Assembly: GCA_005281725.1 (NCBI GenBank)
Contig: SSBO01000012.1
Coordinates: 2,028,194 to 2,092,193 of the forward strand
Length of the DNA: 64,000 bases
Reading direction: 5' to 3'
DNA from: Wuchereria bancrofti
Lineage: Eukaryota > Nematoda > Chromadorea > Rhabditida > Onchocercidae
The notes below the pieces were generated by a model. It searched no databases and was not told the origin of the DNA. It saw only the letters and a program-made list of their open reading frames with translations. Positions 1 through 13,034 of the stretch are shown here, one piece after another; positions within the stretch are counted from its first letter, which is position 1, and each line of letters begins with the position of its first letter. Made by a program: the position numbers and the translations under genes.

Positions 1-1247
1 AGTTGATTTACGATAAAAATGAAAATGAATATGCATGTTTGTTATTACTAAATAATTGAAACAATTCCCATATGAAATGCCGGAACGACTGTTGTCAGAA
101 GAATGTCTGATAATTTGAAAATTAAATTGCGGGTTCCATATCACCTTTAATTCATTGATATACTCTTTTCATCGAAATATTTCAAAGTTTTGTAATTTCA
201 CAAAATTTGATAAGCTGCAATTTTTTTTTCCAAGTTTTATAATATTCAAAAAAAAAAAATAGCAATTTAGTATGCTGCTTAATCCAGTTGTAAAAGCAAG
301 CATACCTGAGATTTCTTTTTTACTTGAAGCATTTGCAAATTTACTTTTACTGAACAAATATCCTTCAGAACTTATTGATTTGTAAAAAAAAAAAAATAGA
401 GAAGAAGAGATGAATTTTTAATTTCAAATCTCATTGAAAAATCGAATAAATATGGTCAATACAGAGTATCTTTTAGCAAATAGTGACGTAATTGAATCTT
501 ATAACTTGACAGATAACTGACTATCCGTAAGGAAATCAAATCTACCATGGAATTGTCAGTGATAGATCAATCAAACAAAGTGCATTTTCCTCCATCTACA
601 CATTAATTATTTTATAGCTTATATTTTTGAATATTTTGAAATGTTTGTTTAGTGTTTATCAAAATTGCTATTCATTTTGTCTTTTGCATGGACTGATTGA
701 AAATTTTTGTAAACTGAATAAAATGGATTCAGTAAACTAAATAAAAAATACAGCATGATTAATCGACCAGTGAAAATCTTTTCCTAACAATTATAGAAAC
801 ATTAGTACAACATATTTAAACATATTTAAAGTGCAAAATTTTTGCTTAAAAAAAAGAAAGAAAAAGAGAAGAGGGAAAAGTGGAATTATGTTGAATTGTA
901 GTCACCTTTTAGCATCATCTATTTAATCACATTAAGTGCAGTAATGAGCATAATAGAGATATATTCATATTGCACATATCTCAAATAATATATCATAATT
1001 ATAATGCTGTGTGATAGAAAAGTTAAATTTCAATGAATGTTATTAAATTTAATGTCTACAAAATCAGGTCGATCTTACTTTTCAAGTGCTCACTTTTTTT
1101 TTTTTTTCATTTATGAGTTAGTGAATAATAAATGAAAATTTCAAAATTTACTTTCTGTTTATTAAATGAACATTTTCTAATTTTGTTCTAAAAAAATCTT
1201 CGTAATACAATCAGTTAATTGAATTTTGAATTAAATTTCCAGATGGT
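1..1247. other. AT-rich DNA, no supported gene
   Basis: Only short open frames and homopolymer runs are visible. A minus-strand segment at about 305-351 has an acceptor-like TTGTTCAG and a CTCAG/GTATGC donor. It could be a small exon downstream of the candidate exon at 1248-1430, but it encodes only about 15 residues and was not recognised. Confidence 0.4.
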
Positions 1248-1430
1248 TCATATTACTTGATGATCTGAAAGATCCATAAAATAATCATTAGGAAGGTAGG
1301 TACCCTTTCTTACCGCTTCAAAATGTTCTGGTAACATAATAACGTAATTTTGTGATAAATGATCACAAGAAGATATAAATGATATTTTGCTGTTGTAAAC
1401 TTGATAAATGATTGCAGTTACTTCAACTAT
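1248..1430 (-). CDS. candidate coding exon, unknown protein
   Basis: The minus strand is open for about 60 codons after an AATAG acceptor-like site near 1430 and ends with TGA at 1248. The reading is not low-complexity; it includes SCDHLSQNYVIMLPEHFEA and ends DYFMDLSDHQVI. An internal GCG/GTAAGA near 1314 is a good 5' splice site, so the true exon may end there and splice to a segment around 305-351. No partner exon to the right could be joined with confidence and no family was recognised. It may be a last or internal exon of a minus-strand gene, or chance. Confidence 0.25.
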   Translation of the reverse strand: MVEVTAIIYQVYNSKISFISSCDHLSQNYVIMLPEHFEAVRKGTYLPNDYFMDLSDHQVI

Positions 1431-1436
1431 TTTCAA

Positions 1437-4400
1437 TTTATTTTAAAACTTGCATCATTCAAATGTTCAATATCACTTTTTTTCCACTCTTTTTTTCTGC
1501 TTTGTTAAGATGAGGATTTAATGATAAATATGAAAGTATGGATATAAGCAATAATTTCATACAATTTAGCTGTATTGAAACATCGTTCACCTACTGCAAC
1601 TGGTTATTGTCACCTGCTTGGTTCAATGAGTTGGACTTATTCTTATTAATAAGTTTAAATTCATAATTAATCAAAATTTATAAGTCATAAAAGAAAAATT
1701 GAAATCCAAATGATTTTTCACATTTTCTAAACTTCATCTAAATGATTTAATAATAAATGGGTACTTAAATAGGTTAATAATGCATAAATTAGATCGCTAC
1801 TTTTTTTTTCACATACTTCTCTGAAACTCATTCTTTATGCAAGAAATTTTTAAAATTACTGCGAGTAAACTTTGTGAACAAATTAAACAATCAAAAATAA
1901 TACGATATTTTATGAAACATTCCCACTACATCTTCAACGATTTTCTGCCATCCATTTCCGTTTTTTAATCAGTTCTAGCTTTCCAGAAATTTTCCTTTTA
2001 ATTTGAATGAAAAAAAAATCAGTAATTTTGATAATTTTAAGGTGATAATTATTTTAGTATACTTTTATTACAAATTTTGGTATAATTTTTGTATAAATAT
2101 ATAAGTAGAACAAATTTCTTTTGTAGGTTAGTTATATGTGTCATACTTCATCGTACATTTTCACACTGTTCGACCATAAGTTGTAAATTTTTTTTTCTTG
2201 TCTTTTGTATTAAGTAAGTAAAAATAGTAATGTATATTACGGATAGATTAAAAGAACTTTAATGAAATTATAAAAAATCACTAGAAATTAACGATTAACA
2301 GAAATTGATATAACATAATTACCATTAGCATAGATAAGCGAAATCATTATCAGAAACATCAAAAAAATTTCCAGAAGTTATCCATGTTCACATATGAAGT
2401 TACCGATCTTGAAATCCTCAAAAATATGATACATTGTTTTAAAATTGCACGAAATTACTCATGAAAGTTTGTAAATTAAAAAAAGTCTATGAAATATTGC
2501 TCATACAACATGTTAGAATAAATTATTGATAATCTTTCGTGATTATTTGAAATGATAATTGCATGCATGAAAGTGTTTTGAAAAGCTTGACAATATTTGG
2601 CATTAATTTAGCTATTCTCTTCAGAAATTGGAATTAGCTTCAGGAATTAGATACCATATGAACTAATAATGCTTTATTCCATTTTTCAGCATGAATAAGA
2701 AATTGAAATTGGTTTAGGAAAATTATGAATAATAATGGTTTGATGCTTTCTGTAACAAAATTTGCTCAACCATTTAACAATTTAAAATATATTCAAAAGT
2801 ACCACTTGAATTGTTAGCAGAAGTGGAACCATTCTATCAATGTTTCAAAGCAAAAGAAATTTTTTCAACCAAAAGGAAAAATTTTTTATTTTTCAAATTT
2901 TCATGATAATTGAAAAACATTTTTGTTAACCAAAGCATAATAGGTTCTTTTCATTTTCATTTTTTAAACAAAACAATGTAATGATTATATTTTATTGAGC
3001 AATTTTTCAAAGAAAAACAAAAAAAAAAATTATACAAATCAAAAAAAAAAGGAATATGCTTGTTATGCTAATGAATTAATGAACAAAATTAACTTAATGA
3101 TCAAAGAATAGGAAACTTATTATATTAGCGAATTCAGGCTAACTTCATCCACTTAATGAGTCTAATGCAAAGTGGACTTAGTCTAGTTTAAATCATTTAA
3201 TCGATGAACTCCAGTACATCTCACATTTGTCGTATAGCAAAAATGATTTGCATTATGACTCATGCGCATACACGCATAAAAAAAAGCGTTAATCAGTAGG
3301 TTAATTAGAATTAAGAGCAAATTAATGTTTAATCATTAAAAAGAACTAAAAACTTTAATTAAGAAGAATTGAACGACATAACTAAAGCGAAACATTTATC
3401 CAATTATTTATTATTGCATAGTGTGAGTAACCAGTTTTAAAAATGAATTTACGTATAAGGAATCAAACGTATGAAAAATTTTTTCTTCAAATGTGAAAAT
3501 TTTATGCTAAAGTTTCATCTTGAAATTTTCTCTTTTCTCAAGTTTAATCAAATTTTTTATTGTCTGGTTGGATTTGTGGTGCAAAATTTCATTTGTACTT
3601 CACTTGCTTTATCGTTTTTCTCGAAAGTGCTTTGAGAGAGAAAAAAAAAGAAGCAATTTTGCTACTATTCCAAAATTTTCGTAATCTTCTTTGTAAAATG
3701 TTTGGATAATTAGGTAGTATGCTAACATGTTACAAGAAATTGAATAGAAAGACACCGAATATTCAAGTGATCAATTTAATATCGAAACTTTCTGACTAAT
3801 ATAATCTTTCAAATTTCTCCAAACTACCAAGCTTTAGTTCGATTAATTAAGTATAAAAACTATTTGTTAGTTTGGGTTAACAAGTTTTTTTTAATTTATA
3901 AATAATTATTATTCGTAAACAGTATAGATGAAGTAATCCGTTAGCAATTTTATCACTATGTTGTATTATTATCTGAAATGAATAGCAATATCTATCTTAA
4001 AAATTTCAATTAGTTTGCCAATCCTTTGCTTCAAATTAAAAGAAAAAGTAAGTAGTAATAAATACTTTATGATATAAAAGTACAATTGAGGAGAATTTAA
4101 AGAATTGTTATTTTTGTGTTAATAACAAAATGAATAAGAAAAAAAAACGAATTATTCACATATATTTTTTTTCTGAGTTAAGATAGATATCAGGGATCAG
4201 ATATGATCAAATTTTTAGAATCCAATAATTAATTTATTAATCTAATGAATGTTGAAGGAAAATGACGAATATTTCAAATTTTAATCTGAATTTGGTTGCA
4301 AGATACGAACGACGATTATGATTACTTTTAAAATACGGCTCCTTTTATAAAATACTCAAAATATCATTTACATATGAATTTACTCAGAACCATTTATAAT

Positions 4401-6217
4401 TTTATCATTGATAATCTATCTTTAAGATGATTAGATTAATCCTTTAAAATAGTTTAAAAGGAAACATTGATTGCAAACAAATTGAAAAAGAAAACAAACA
4501 TTGATGAATTGATCGCAATGATTATTAATGCTAATTATCTTTAATTTAGTCTTTTTCAAACAGATGACTGATGAAATTTTATGAGTTTTATGAAATTTGA
4601 AATGTTCAGGATATGGATTGGATAAAAAATTGAGAAAAAAATGGATGAGAAATTAAAAAATCTCAACAATAATTTTTTCATGTGTTTTTGTTTTCAATGA
4701 AATGTTGAATCATTTAGTAATTTTTTATGAAATACAAAGGTATTGTAATTAAATTAAATGAGAACAAAAAATTAGACATTATTTAATAATTGTTTTGGAT
4801 GAAAGTACTAATATGCTTTAATTAAATGAAAATAATAAGAAGTATTGTTCTTAACGTATACTGTTGTACTGAAATACTAAAACTGTCAAAGTTCAAATAT
4901 CCAGGTGCTTTTGTTTATTTCTTTTCTCTCTTTAAAAAAAAAAAAAAGGAAAAAAAAAAAGAAGGAGAGGAAAGAGAAAAAAACTAGGAAGAAAAAGGAG
5001 AATAAGAAAAAAGGAAGAAGAAAAAGCAGAAGAAGGATTACTTTCTCTCTTCCTTTCCTAAATATGCCATACATAAAAGGTCACTTTTCATTTCTACTCT
5101 TAGTTTCTTTCTTTCGTTCTTCTTTATAACCGATAATAGCCTAATCTTCCTGTCTCAACTAGTACCATAAAAAAAAAAAAAAAAAATTAAGCCAAGAATC
5201 TTATCCATTTGTCATTGGTGAAGGAATATTAGTAAAATTAGTTGTTAGTGCAATATCAATGTAACATAAGGGAGCTTTTTTTTTTTTTATTTTTTGAATT
5301 TATTGAAATTAGTTTGATATAGAGAAGTGTAAAGTTTTATCTTTCTGAAATTAATGAATTTTTCATTAATTATCAAAGTACTGCGTGGAATTATTCAGTT
5401 GAGTTAATAAATATTAGCAATAAGAATAGATGTATCTATTAGAAATGAAATGTTTGTTATAACGTATTGAAGCTTAAATGATTAATATAAGGAGAAAGAC
5501 ATATGATCATTGATGGAGTATACTTTCACCTATTACTCTTTTTTTTGGATCATTTTTGCGATTTCATTGTTGAAAATGGAAATTGTTAGACAACTTTTGA
5601 GGTGCTTGTTGAGAAGAGTTAGAAAAAAAATAGCTCCAATATTTTGGAGTAAAATTTTGCTATCCGTATTAACATTTAATATTTTTCAAAGGAATGAAAA
5701 ATTTATTTTTCAAAATGTAAATATGATATGACATCATTTTTTTTCATTTTTTTAAAGTCACCTTTTTTAAAAAAAAAGATAGTAATTACTACTGCATAAT
5801 GCTAAATTATTAAATAACATAAAATGCTAAACATAACTAATCATAAATCAAACATTACTTTCACTTCCTTTAATCTTTTAAAAAATTAAACATTGTCTTA
5901 TATAAAATTTGTTTGATATATTCGTAAAATTTTTAAGCCAACATAATGCTTTAATTCTTTGAACTCTTCCTCATTTTCAACTGATTTTTAATTTTTTCTC
6001 CATGAACTTTAGCTCATATGTTTGCTTTTTTTTTTCTTTTTTTTTTGGAAGTGCAATTCAGTGAAGCGTGTTCAAAAGTAAATTGAAAATTTTTGAATAG
6101 TTTGGATGTGTGGTCATATTTCTATACTTTGTGCATTTATTTATCTTTTCATTGTGGAGACGGCTAATTACAATAATTACGATTTTCGCTTCATTCGTCT
6201 CACAGTTTTAATTGAAT
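1437..6217. other. AT-rich intergenic DNA
   Basis: No coding segment could be supported. Small open frames here are biased toward Lys, Asn, Phe and Ile, as expected from A/T runs. A purine-rich tract around 4930-5040 and poly-A/T runs near 5165-5190 and 5275-5290 are the only notable composition features. Confidence 0.5.
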
Positions 6218-7748
6218 GACTTTTTCTTTGTACAATTAAATTCCCTTTTACTTTTTTTTTTCTCTCTTCTTGAACAAAAAAAAAAAAACAATGGAATAAA
6301 TCACATTGCTTGAATATTTGTAAATGCTATTTATGTTGACATAAAAAATATGAAAAACTTTAAATTAAATTGTGAGGTACAATACAATTTTTGTAAATCC
6401 TAAATTTCAATGATTTCAGATATTCTAGATTTTTTTTGGGATTTTTTGATTTCCCTCTTCCAAGTATAATTTACCACTATTATGTCATCAATGATTATTT
6501 TCATTCGTTTTGATTTTTGTCAAAAAAAAAAAAGTCAAAATTAGTCTCATAATGCAGTAATACTCTTGTTTTTTTGAGCGGAAAATGAATATGGATGACA
6601 GATTGAGAGAAAGCCATTAATGGATAAGGAATTACTAACTCTTTGTCCGTCTATCAAAGTACAATGTCCAGATTGTTTTTACAAATTTTTTTTTTCCTTT
6701 TTTTATGAAAAAAAAAAAAGAAATATTCGACCAAAAAGAAAAAAGTAAGTATGTACTCTCAGTATGTTTTATTTTTTCATAGAACTTGCCGATGTATCAC
6801 TTTTTTATTTTTCTGATTAATTTTATCTGTTGTTGATTATGTTTTTCTTCAAATTTCAAATAGCAACAATAATAATAATATTGAACTTTAACCTTGCTGT
6901 ATTTTTTATAAATGTCATAAATGAATATATGCTAAAATACTTTTAAATAAAGCTATAATTGCTTACAGTTAATAAAATATCATTTTAGTCAGTATATTAT
7001 TAATATCCTAATATAATATATCAAAATTTTTTGGAAAAAAAAAATAAATTAAGCAGGAAAAAAAAACGAAAAGGATAGATTTTTCACCAAATTTTAATAA
7101 AAGAGTAAAAATTTCCCAAACATATTTAAAATATTAAAAAATGCATTCATTTTTGATATAAAAAATTTTTACTTTGAAATATTTTACAGCATGTGCACTT
7201 CGTAGATGATTTAAATCATTTATCAGAATAATTTAAAGATGATGCACTTTTTATGCAGGAAGTTTTATGACAAGTCTTAACTTCCCGTCTTCAATCTCTT
7301 ATAAATATTAGATAAGTTAATAGATTTTTTAGTTGTATTATTGCTCTAAATTCATTTAATTGCGTGAAAAAAATAAATGGTTTAAACAATTTTGTTTTTT
7401 CTGTTTAATGAAATTAACTTATCCATTAAATTAATAAAGTAAATGATAGTTTAGATATTGGATCATTTAATGTGTTGTAATGAATTCTTAAATTTCTTTA
7501 AAATTTATTATTGTTCTTGAAAATGTTTTGTTACTTTAATACTGTAAATAAAATATGAGTATTGATTTCAAGTTGTATTGTTTATTTGTTTGTATAAAAC
7601 TTTCCATGCAAATTACAAAATGTTTTATTGCAACAAATAGAATGAAACAGTCGAGAAATTTCCAGTCATATGGAAACATTTTTTTTTCCCTTTTTTTTTT
7701 GGATAACGAAAGGTTCTCAATGATTACATTATAGTTTAGTTGCATTTG

Positions 7749-7824
7749 ATGGGTTCATCGGCGGATAAAAGTTTATACCAACAACAACGATTCACTGTAA
7801 AACATTCCACAACATTTAATTCAA
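7749..7824 (+). CDS. duplicate copy of orphan first exon
   Basis: This is the same sequence as the exon at 9435-9510, lying in the first copy of the 1685-bp repeat. It has the same TTTAG acceptor upstream, ATG start and AA/GTATGT donor. If the repeat is an assembly artefact this exon does not exist separately. Confidence 0.25.
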
Positions 7825-7902
7825 GTATGTTTAGTTTCATTCAATATATCATTTCCTATTTTCATTCTTTTTTGCTAAAACTAAAAGTGAAAAAAAATAA
7901 AA

Positions 7903-7903
7903 N
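7903..7903. other. assembly gap (1 N)
   Basis: One N separates the two copies of the 1685-bp repeat. The abutting identical flanks suggest the real gap is negative, meaning overlapping contigs. Confidence 0.9.
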
Positions 7904-9434
7904 GACTTTTTCTTTGTACAATTAAATTCCCTTTTACTTTTTTTTTTCTCTCTTCTTGAACAAAAAAAAAAAAACAATGGAATAAATCACATTGCTTGAA
8001 TATTTGTAAATGCTATTTATGTTGACATAAAAAATATGAAAAACTTTAAATTAAATTGTGAGGTACAATACAATTTTTGTAAATCCTAAATTTCAATGAT
8101 TTCAGATATTCTAGATTTTTTTTGGGATTTTTTGATTTCCCTCTTCCAAGTATAATTTACCACTATTATGTCATCAATGATTATTTTCATTCGTTTTGAT
8201 TTTTGTCAAAAAAAAAAAAGTCAAAATTAGTCTCATAATGCAGTAATACTCTTGTTTTTTTGAGCGGAAAATGAATATGGATGACAGATTGAGAGAAAGC
8301 CATTAATGGATAAGGAATTACTAACTCTTTGTCCGTCTATCAAAGTACAATGTCCAGATTGTTTTTACAAATTTTTTTTTTCCTTTTTTTATGAAAAAAA
8401 AAAAAGAAATATTCGACCAAAAAGAAAAAAGTAAGTATGTACTCTCAGTATGTTTTATTTTTTCATAGAACTTGCCGATGTATCACTTTTTTATTTTTCT
8501 GATTAATTTTATCTGTTGTTGATTATGTTTTTCTTCAAATTTCAAATAGCAACAATAATAATAATATTGAACTTTAACCTTGCTGTATTTTTTATAAATG
8601 TCATAAATGAATATATGCTAAAATACTTTTAAATAAAGCTATAATTGCTTACAGTTAATAAAATATCATTTTAGTCAGTATATTATTAATATCCTAATAT
8701 AATATATCAAAATTTTTTGGAAAAAAAAAATAAATTAAGCAGGAAAAAAAAACGAAAAGGATAGATTTTTCACCAAATTTTAATAAAAGAGTAAAAATTT
8801 CCCAAACATATTTAAAATATTAAAAAATGCATTCATTTTTGATATAAAAAATTTTTACTTTGAAATATTTTACAGCATGTGCACTTCGTAGATGATTTAA
8901 ATCATTTATCAGAATAATTTAAAGATGATGCACTTTTTATGCAGGAAGTTTTATGACAAGTCTTAACTTCCCGTCTTCAATCTCTTATAAATATTAGATA
9001 AGTTAATAGATTTTTTAGTTGTATTATTGCTCTAAATTCATTTAATTGCGTGAAAAAAATAAATGGTTTAAACAATTTTGTTTTTTCTGTTTAATGAAAT
9101 TAACTTATCCATTAAATTAATAAAGTAAATGATAGTTTAGATATTGGATCATTTAATGTGTTGTAATGAATTCTTAAATTTCTTTAAAATTTATTATTGT
9201 TCTTGAAAATGTTTTGTTACTTTAATACTGTAAATAAAATATGAGTATTGATTTCAAGTTGTATTGTTTATTTGTTTGTATAAAACTTTCCATGCAAATT
9301 ACAAAATGTTTTATTGCAACAAATAGAATGAAACAGTCGAGAAATTTCCAGTCATATGGAAACATTTTTTTTTCCCTTTTTTTTTTGGATAACGAAAGGT
9401 TCTCAATGATTACATTATAGTTTAGTTGCATTTG

Positions 9435-10698
9435 ATGGGTTCATCGGCGGATAAAAGTTTATACCAACAACAACGATTCACTGTAAAACATTCCACAACA
9501 TTTAATTCAAGTATGTTTAGTTTCATTCAATATATCATTTCCTATTTTCATTCTTTTTTGCTAAAACTAAAAGTGAAAAAAAATAAAAAATGGAATTTTT
9601 ACAAATTTTAAGATAACTTTAACTATATTCTTTCAATTGTTAGAAAATAACAAATTCCTTTTGAAGCATTTATATTTGTTGAAATGTTACCTTCGTAAGG
9701 TGAAGAAAAAAAAGTTGCATTATTAAATCAGAACGAATATGATAAATGACTCTGAAATATTTGGTTAAAGCTTATTAATATTAAGTTATGATAATCAACC
9801 GAAAATTTAATTGTGAGTTTTTTTTGTAAGAGCAAATCAATCTCGTATTATATATCGTGATATACTAATCTAAATGAGTAATATAAAATGTAATGGGTCA
9901 TCAATGAATCCGGTTTAAATGAAACAAATTTTATCAATGAAGTGATATGTTATCATGCGCTTTATCGTTTAATTTTTATCACTTTAAATAACATTCAATC
10001 AATTTTCAGTTAATAAAATGGTCGTTAATTAGGAAACGGTAAGATATGATTATTTAATGCTTAAATCTTAATAGAATTATATGATAAATAAAGAAAATAG
10101 AAAGCATGAGTACATTTTTTATTCTTTAGGATTAATTTTTTGAAAGTTTGTTGCAGATATTGCATCAAATGATTTTACAAAACAATTTGCAACTTATTGG
10201 AATCCATCCACCGAAATACGCTATGAAAATTGGCTACAAGCGCAAAGGAAACAATTTCATACCCAAAAAGAATATGATCATTGTTAGCATTTATCACTGT
10301 GACACTTTGTTCTTCCTCATTCTCTCTTTTAGAATTTTCAATACACAATATTTAACGGATTTCAAGTTTAAAAGTTAGAGAGAAGTCTTTTTTTTTTTTT
10401 TTCATTTTACTTCATCTATTTACTATTTTCTTTCACTTCTACTACTAAATTTTTGTATTTACTTTTGAAAGAATTAACTTTCTGACAAATATATTTGTAA
10501 TGGAAAGATTGAACAAAATAATTTCAAATATTATATTATAATTAAATAATTCAAATTTTGACAAAATGATGAGAAAAACATATAAACATTTTCAGCCATT
10601 TATCAATTAAAATCCGCATTCGCATGTACCAATCAATTCATTAGTTCATTTTCGAGATCACAAGCTTGTCTAGAAGATGACACTCGATGTACTTCAAA
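9435..10698 (+). CDS. orphan three-exon gene fragment, unknown
   Basis: Three exon-like segments are phase-compatible. Exon A, 9435-9510, follows a TTTAG acceptor, begins ATG and reads MGSSADKSLYQQQRFTVKHS; its donor is AA/GTATGT. Exon B, 10157-10282, follows TTGTTGCAG and includes FATYWNPSTEIRYENWLQAQ; its donor GTTAGC is weak. Exon C, 10596-10698, follows TTTTCAG, includes AFACTNQFISSF and ends at AAA/GTAAAT. The phases run 1, 1, 2, so the spliced frame stays open for about 100 residues. No homologous family was recognised and no continuation could be fixed. The upstream AG may be a trans-splice site. It may be a live gene with missing exons, or the 5' part of the decaying locus to its right. 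Confidence 0.4.
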
Positions 10699-12353
10699 GT
10701 AAATGAAAGGACAGCATGGATCATTCTTACATCATTTCATCTTCTTTTCTTTTTTTTTTTTCTCGTTTTTTTTTTTTTTTTGTTTATAAATGTGCCATAA
10801 ATGAAAAGTGAAAAAGAAAAATGCTCATATTGTATTTTGCGTTGCAAAGACAACGAAAGATTTTAAAGAATATAACTATCATTAACAATTGCTGAATTGT
10901 TCATGTTTGTATTAAATTTTGTAGTTTCATTAGTGAAAGAAATATAAAAGTTTTTATGAAGTTTTCATTTGATTATGAAATTTTCATTTGAAATTATTTT
11001 TATTCACTTTTATTAGTTTTTATGTGATAATTTTTGCTTTATTATTTTTTTAAAATAAAGAAGCAAAAAAAAATACACCTAAAGTAGGAAAAGGGAAAAA
11101 AAGGTAAAATTAAGAATTAGCTGAAATTTTAAATACTATTATTTGTTTATAAGATCTTAATGTAAAACCGCATTAATTCTTTTTTGCCTGTTAAATAAAA
11201 TTTTTTAGAATTTGACATAATTTAATTATCGAAATGTTCGTCAAATTTTAATCGTTTTCTATGTATTTTTAATGAATTATTGTTTGAAATTTCGAGTGAA
11301 TATGTGAGATTTCTGATTTTTTTTTTTTTTTTTGTTTTTTTTTTCTCCAGTTTGTCAAATAAATATTTCATTGCAGTAAAATTTTGGTTCATTATTTTTT
11401 CAAAGATGACACAGTATGAATGATGCTAATTACTATAAATGTAAAATAATGTAGAAAGCCTGAAATTATTTTTCATCTTTATTCTAGTTTATTGTTCATT
11501 CCTAGTTTATATCCTTATATCTTTTCTACTATTTTCGCTTTCATTTTTTTTTTTCAAATCCTTTCTTTCTCATTCTTTTTTGTAGTTGCAAAAGCGCAGT
11601 ATAATTGAAAAAGATCCATCCTATTGAATGGAACTTTTTTTTTGGTCAATTTTTAATGGATTAAAATGGCTAACATTTTCATGGAGCCATTTTTTCTTTT
11701 TCTTTTTTTTTTTTTTCGTTTTCATTTATTTAGTAAACATCGTTTTAGAATCAATGCTTCTGACTTTATCGTTTTCCATTTTGCTTTCTTTTTTTTTTTT
11801 TTTTAACTTTTGATTGGTATAGATGATGCAAACAATATTGATGTCAATTTTGCACAAAAATACTTAAAAGAATGAAGGCAAGAAAGTAAATAAATTGCAT
11901 GCAAAAAGAAAAATGGGAAAAAAATCGAAATATAATAATGCAGCATGCAGTTTGCAATACAGCCTGCAATCAATGAATAAGTGATAAGGAAAAATATGCA
12001 ATCAAAATTGATGAATATTCTCGATTCATTTTTCATTTATTCATATCATCAATTGGTGCAAAATTTTTTTTCTCTTCTTCCTTTTCTTCATCCTTTTGTT
12101 CAAATATTCTTCTGAGATGAAATAATACAAATTTTTTTTTCTTCTCTCTTTCACTTATCCCAGAAATGAATTTCATTTATTGCATTGACAAATTTGATTT
12201 CAATACAAAAATTTAAAAAATCCCTCTTTTCTTTTCTTATTTTTTTTAAAAAACACCAAATGACGTGATAATTAGAAAAGAATAGAGAATGACAAATTTG
12301 CTGTCAATGTTAACACTGGAACATTGTGGATGTTTTTAATTTTAATTTTTCAG
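10699..12353. other. AT-rich DNA, no supported exon
   Basis: Poly-T tracts (about 10750-10780, 11319-11344, 11700-11717, 11790-11805) dominate. Open frames here are Phe-rich shadows of these tracts. No exon joins the frame of the segment ending at 10698. Confidence 0.45.
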
Positions 12354-12456
12354 AAAATTATAAAATGATGAAAAGACTACCAGATTTGATGATTCCAAAT
12401 GCTAATTCCATTATCCCAAAAGAAAGTTTCCCTACATCATCAAAGTCATACCCCAG
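12354..12456 (+). CDS. candidate first exon (MMKRLPDLMIPN...)
   Basis: An ATTTTTCAG acceptor is followed 11 nt later by ATGATG at 12365. The frame stays open to a CCAG/GTTATA donor at 12456 and reads MMKRLPDLMIPNANSIIPKE and onward to SYPR. The short leader after a strong AG looks like a trans-spliced first exon. It ends in phase 2, compatible with the segment starting at 13035, so it may be the original 5' exon of the LIM pseudogene. It resembles no recognised domain. Alternatively it is unrelated to the pseudogene. Confidence 0.35.
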
Positions 12457-13034
12457 GTTATAATTTGTATTAATGAACTTTGATTCTAAACTGTCTCATA
12501 AATTAATTATGCCCAATGCGTCTCATAAATTATGACAATTATAATTGATTGAAACTAATTCGAATGAAAGCAAAGTATTGTAGTTTGAAAATACGATTAA
12601 TGTTGTTATTAGCTAAACGGTGTAGATGCAATTTATCCTTTGATGATGATGAAATATTTGTAAACACTGAAAACAAAGCATGACATCTAGAGTGCTTCAG
12701 GTTTATTTCCAATAACAATTAACATTTTTTTTTTTTTTGTAAATATGAAAGCAATGTTTTTAATGACTTATAGAAAGATAAATAATTTTTGAAAATAAAG
12801 CAAAAAGCTTGATAAGATGAAAATTTGGAATGAATACGAAAGGAGCGACTCTGTTTTTTGTTTTGTCTCATTTTTATTTATTTTCTTTGTTTTTTTATTT
12901 TTATTTTTACTTTTTTCTTTATTTTTCTATTTTTTGTTAGTTTTGTAATCAAACAAATAAAGTTTAAATGTTATTCATTTCGTAGTTACCGGAAATGGTT
13001 TTTGAAAGAGGAAATCTAACGAAATTTCTTCCAG

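Larger units (their letters stand above)
6218..9588 (+). repeat. 1685-bp direct repeat around single N
   Basis: Positions 6218-7902 and 7904-9588 appear identical (offset 1686), including homopolymer lengths, and abut a single N at 7903. Copy 1 stops exactly at the N and copy 2 starts exactly after it. This is the expected picture when two overlapping contig ends are scaffolded without merging. A recent true tandem duplication cannot be excluded from sequence alone. Confidence 0.95.

Noticed and set aside
4886..5129. Overlapping Lys/Arg-rich and Phe/Leu-rich frames on both strands
   Set aside because: They come from a purine-rich tract; composition explains both.
5510..5731. Plus-strand 73-aa frame with a hydrophobic start and an Arg-rich stretch
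   Set aside because: No promoter, splice or homology support; likely chance.
7536..9431. Repeated 69-aa minus-strand frames at 7536-7745 and 9222-9431
   Set aside because: They duplicate only because of the 1685-bp repeat and lie opposite the orphan exon; no independent coding support.
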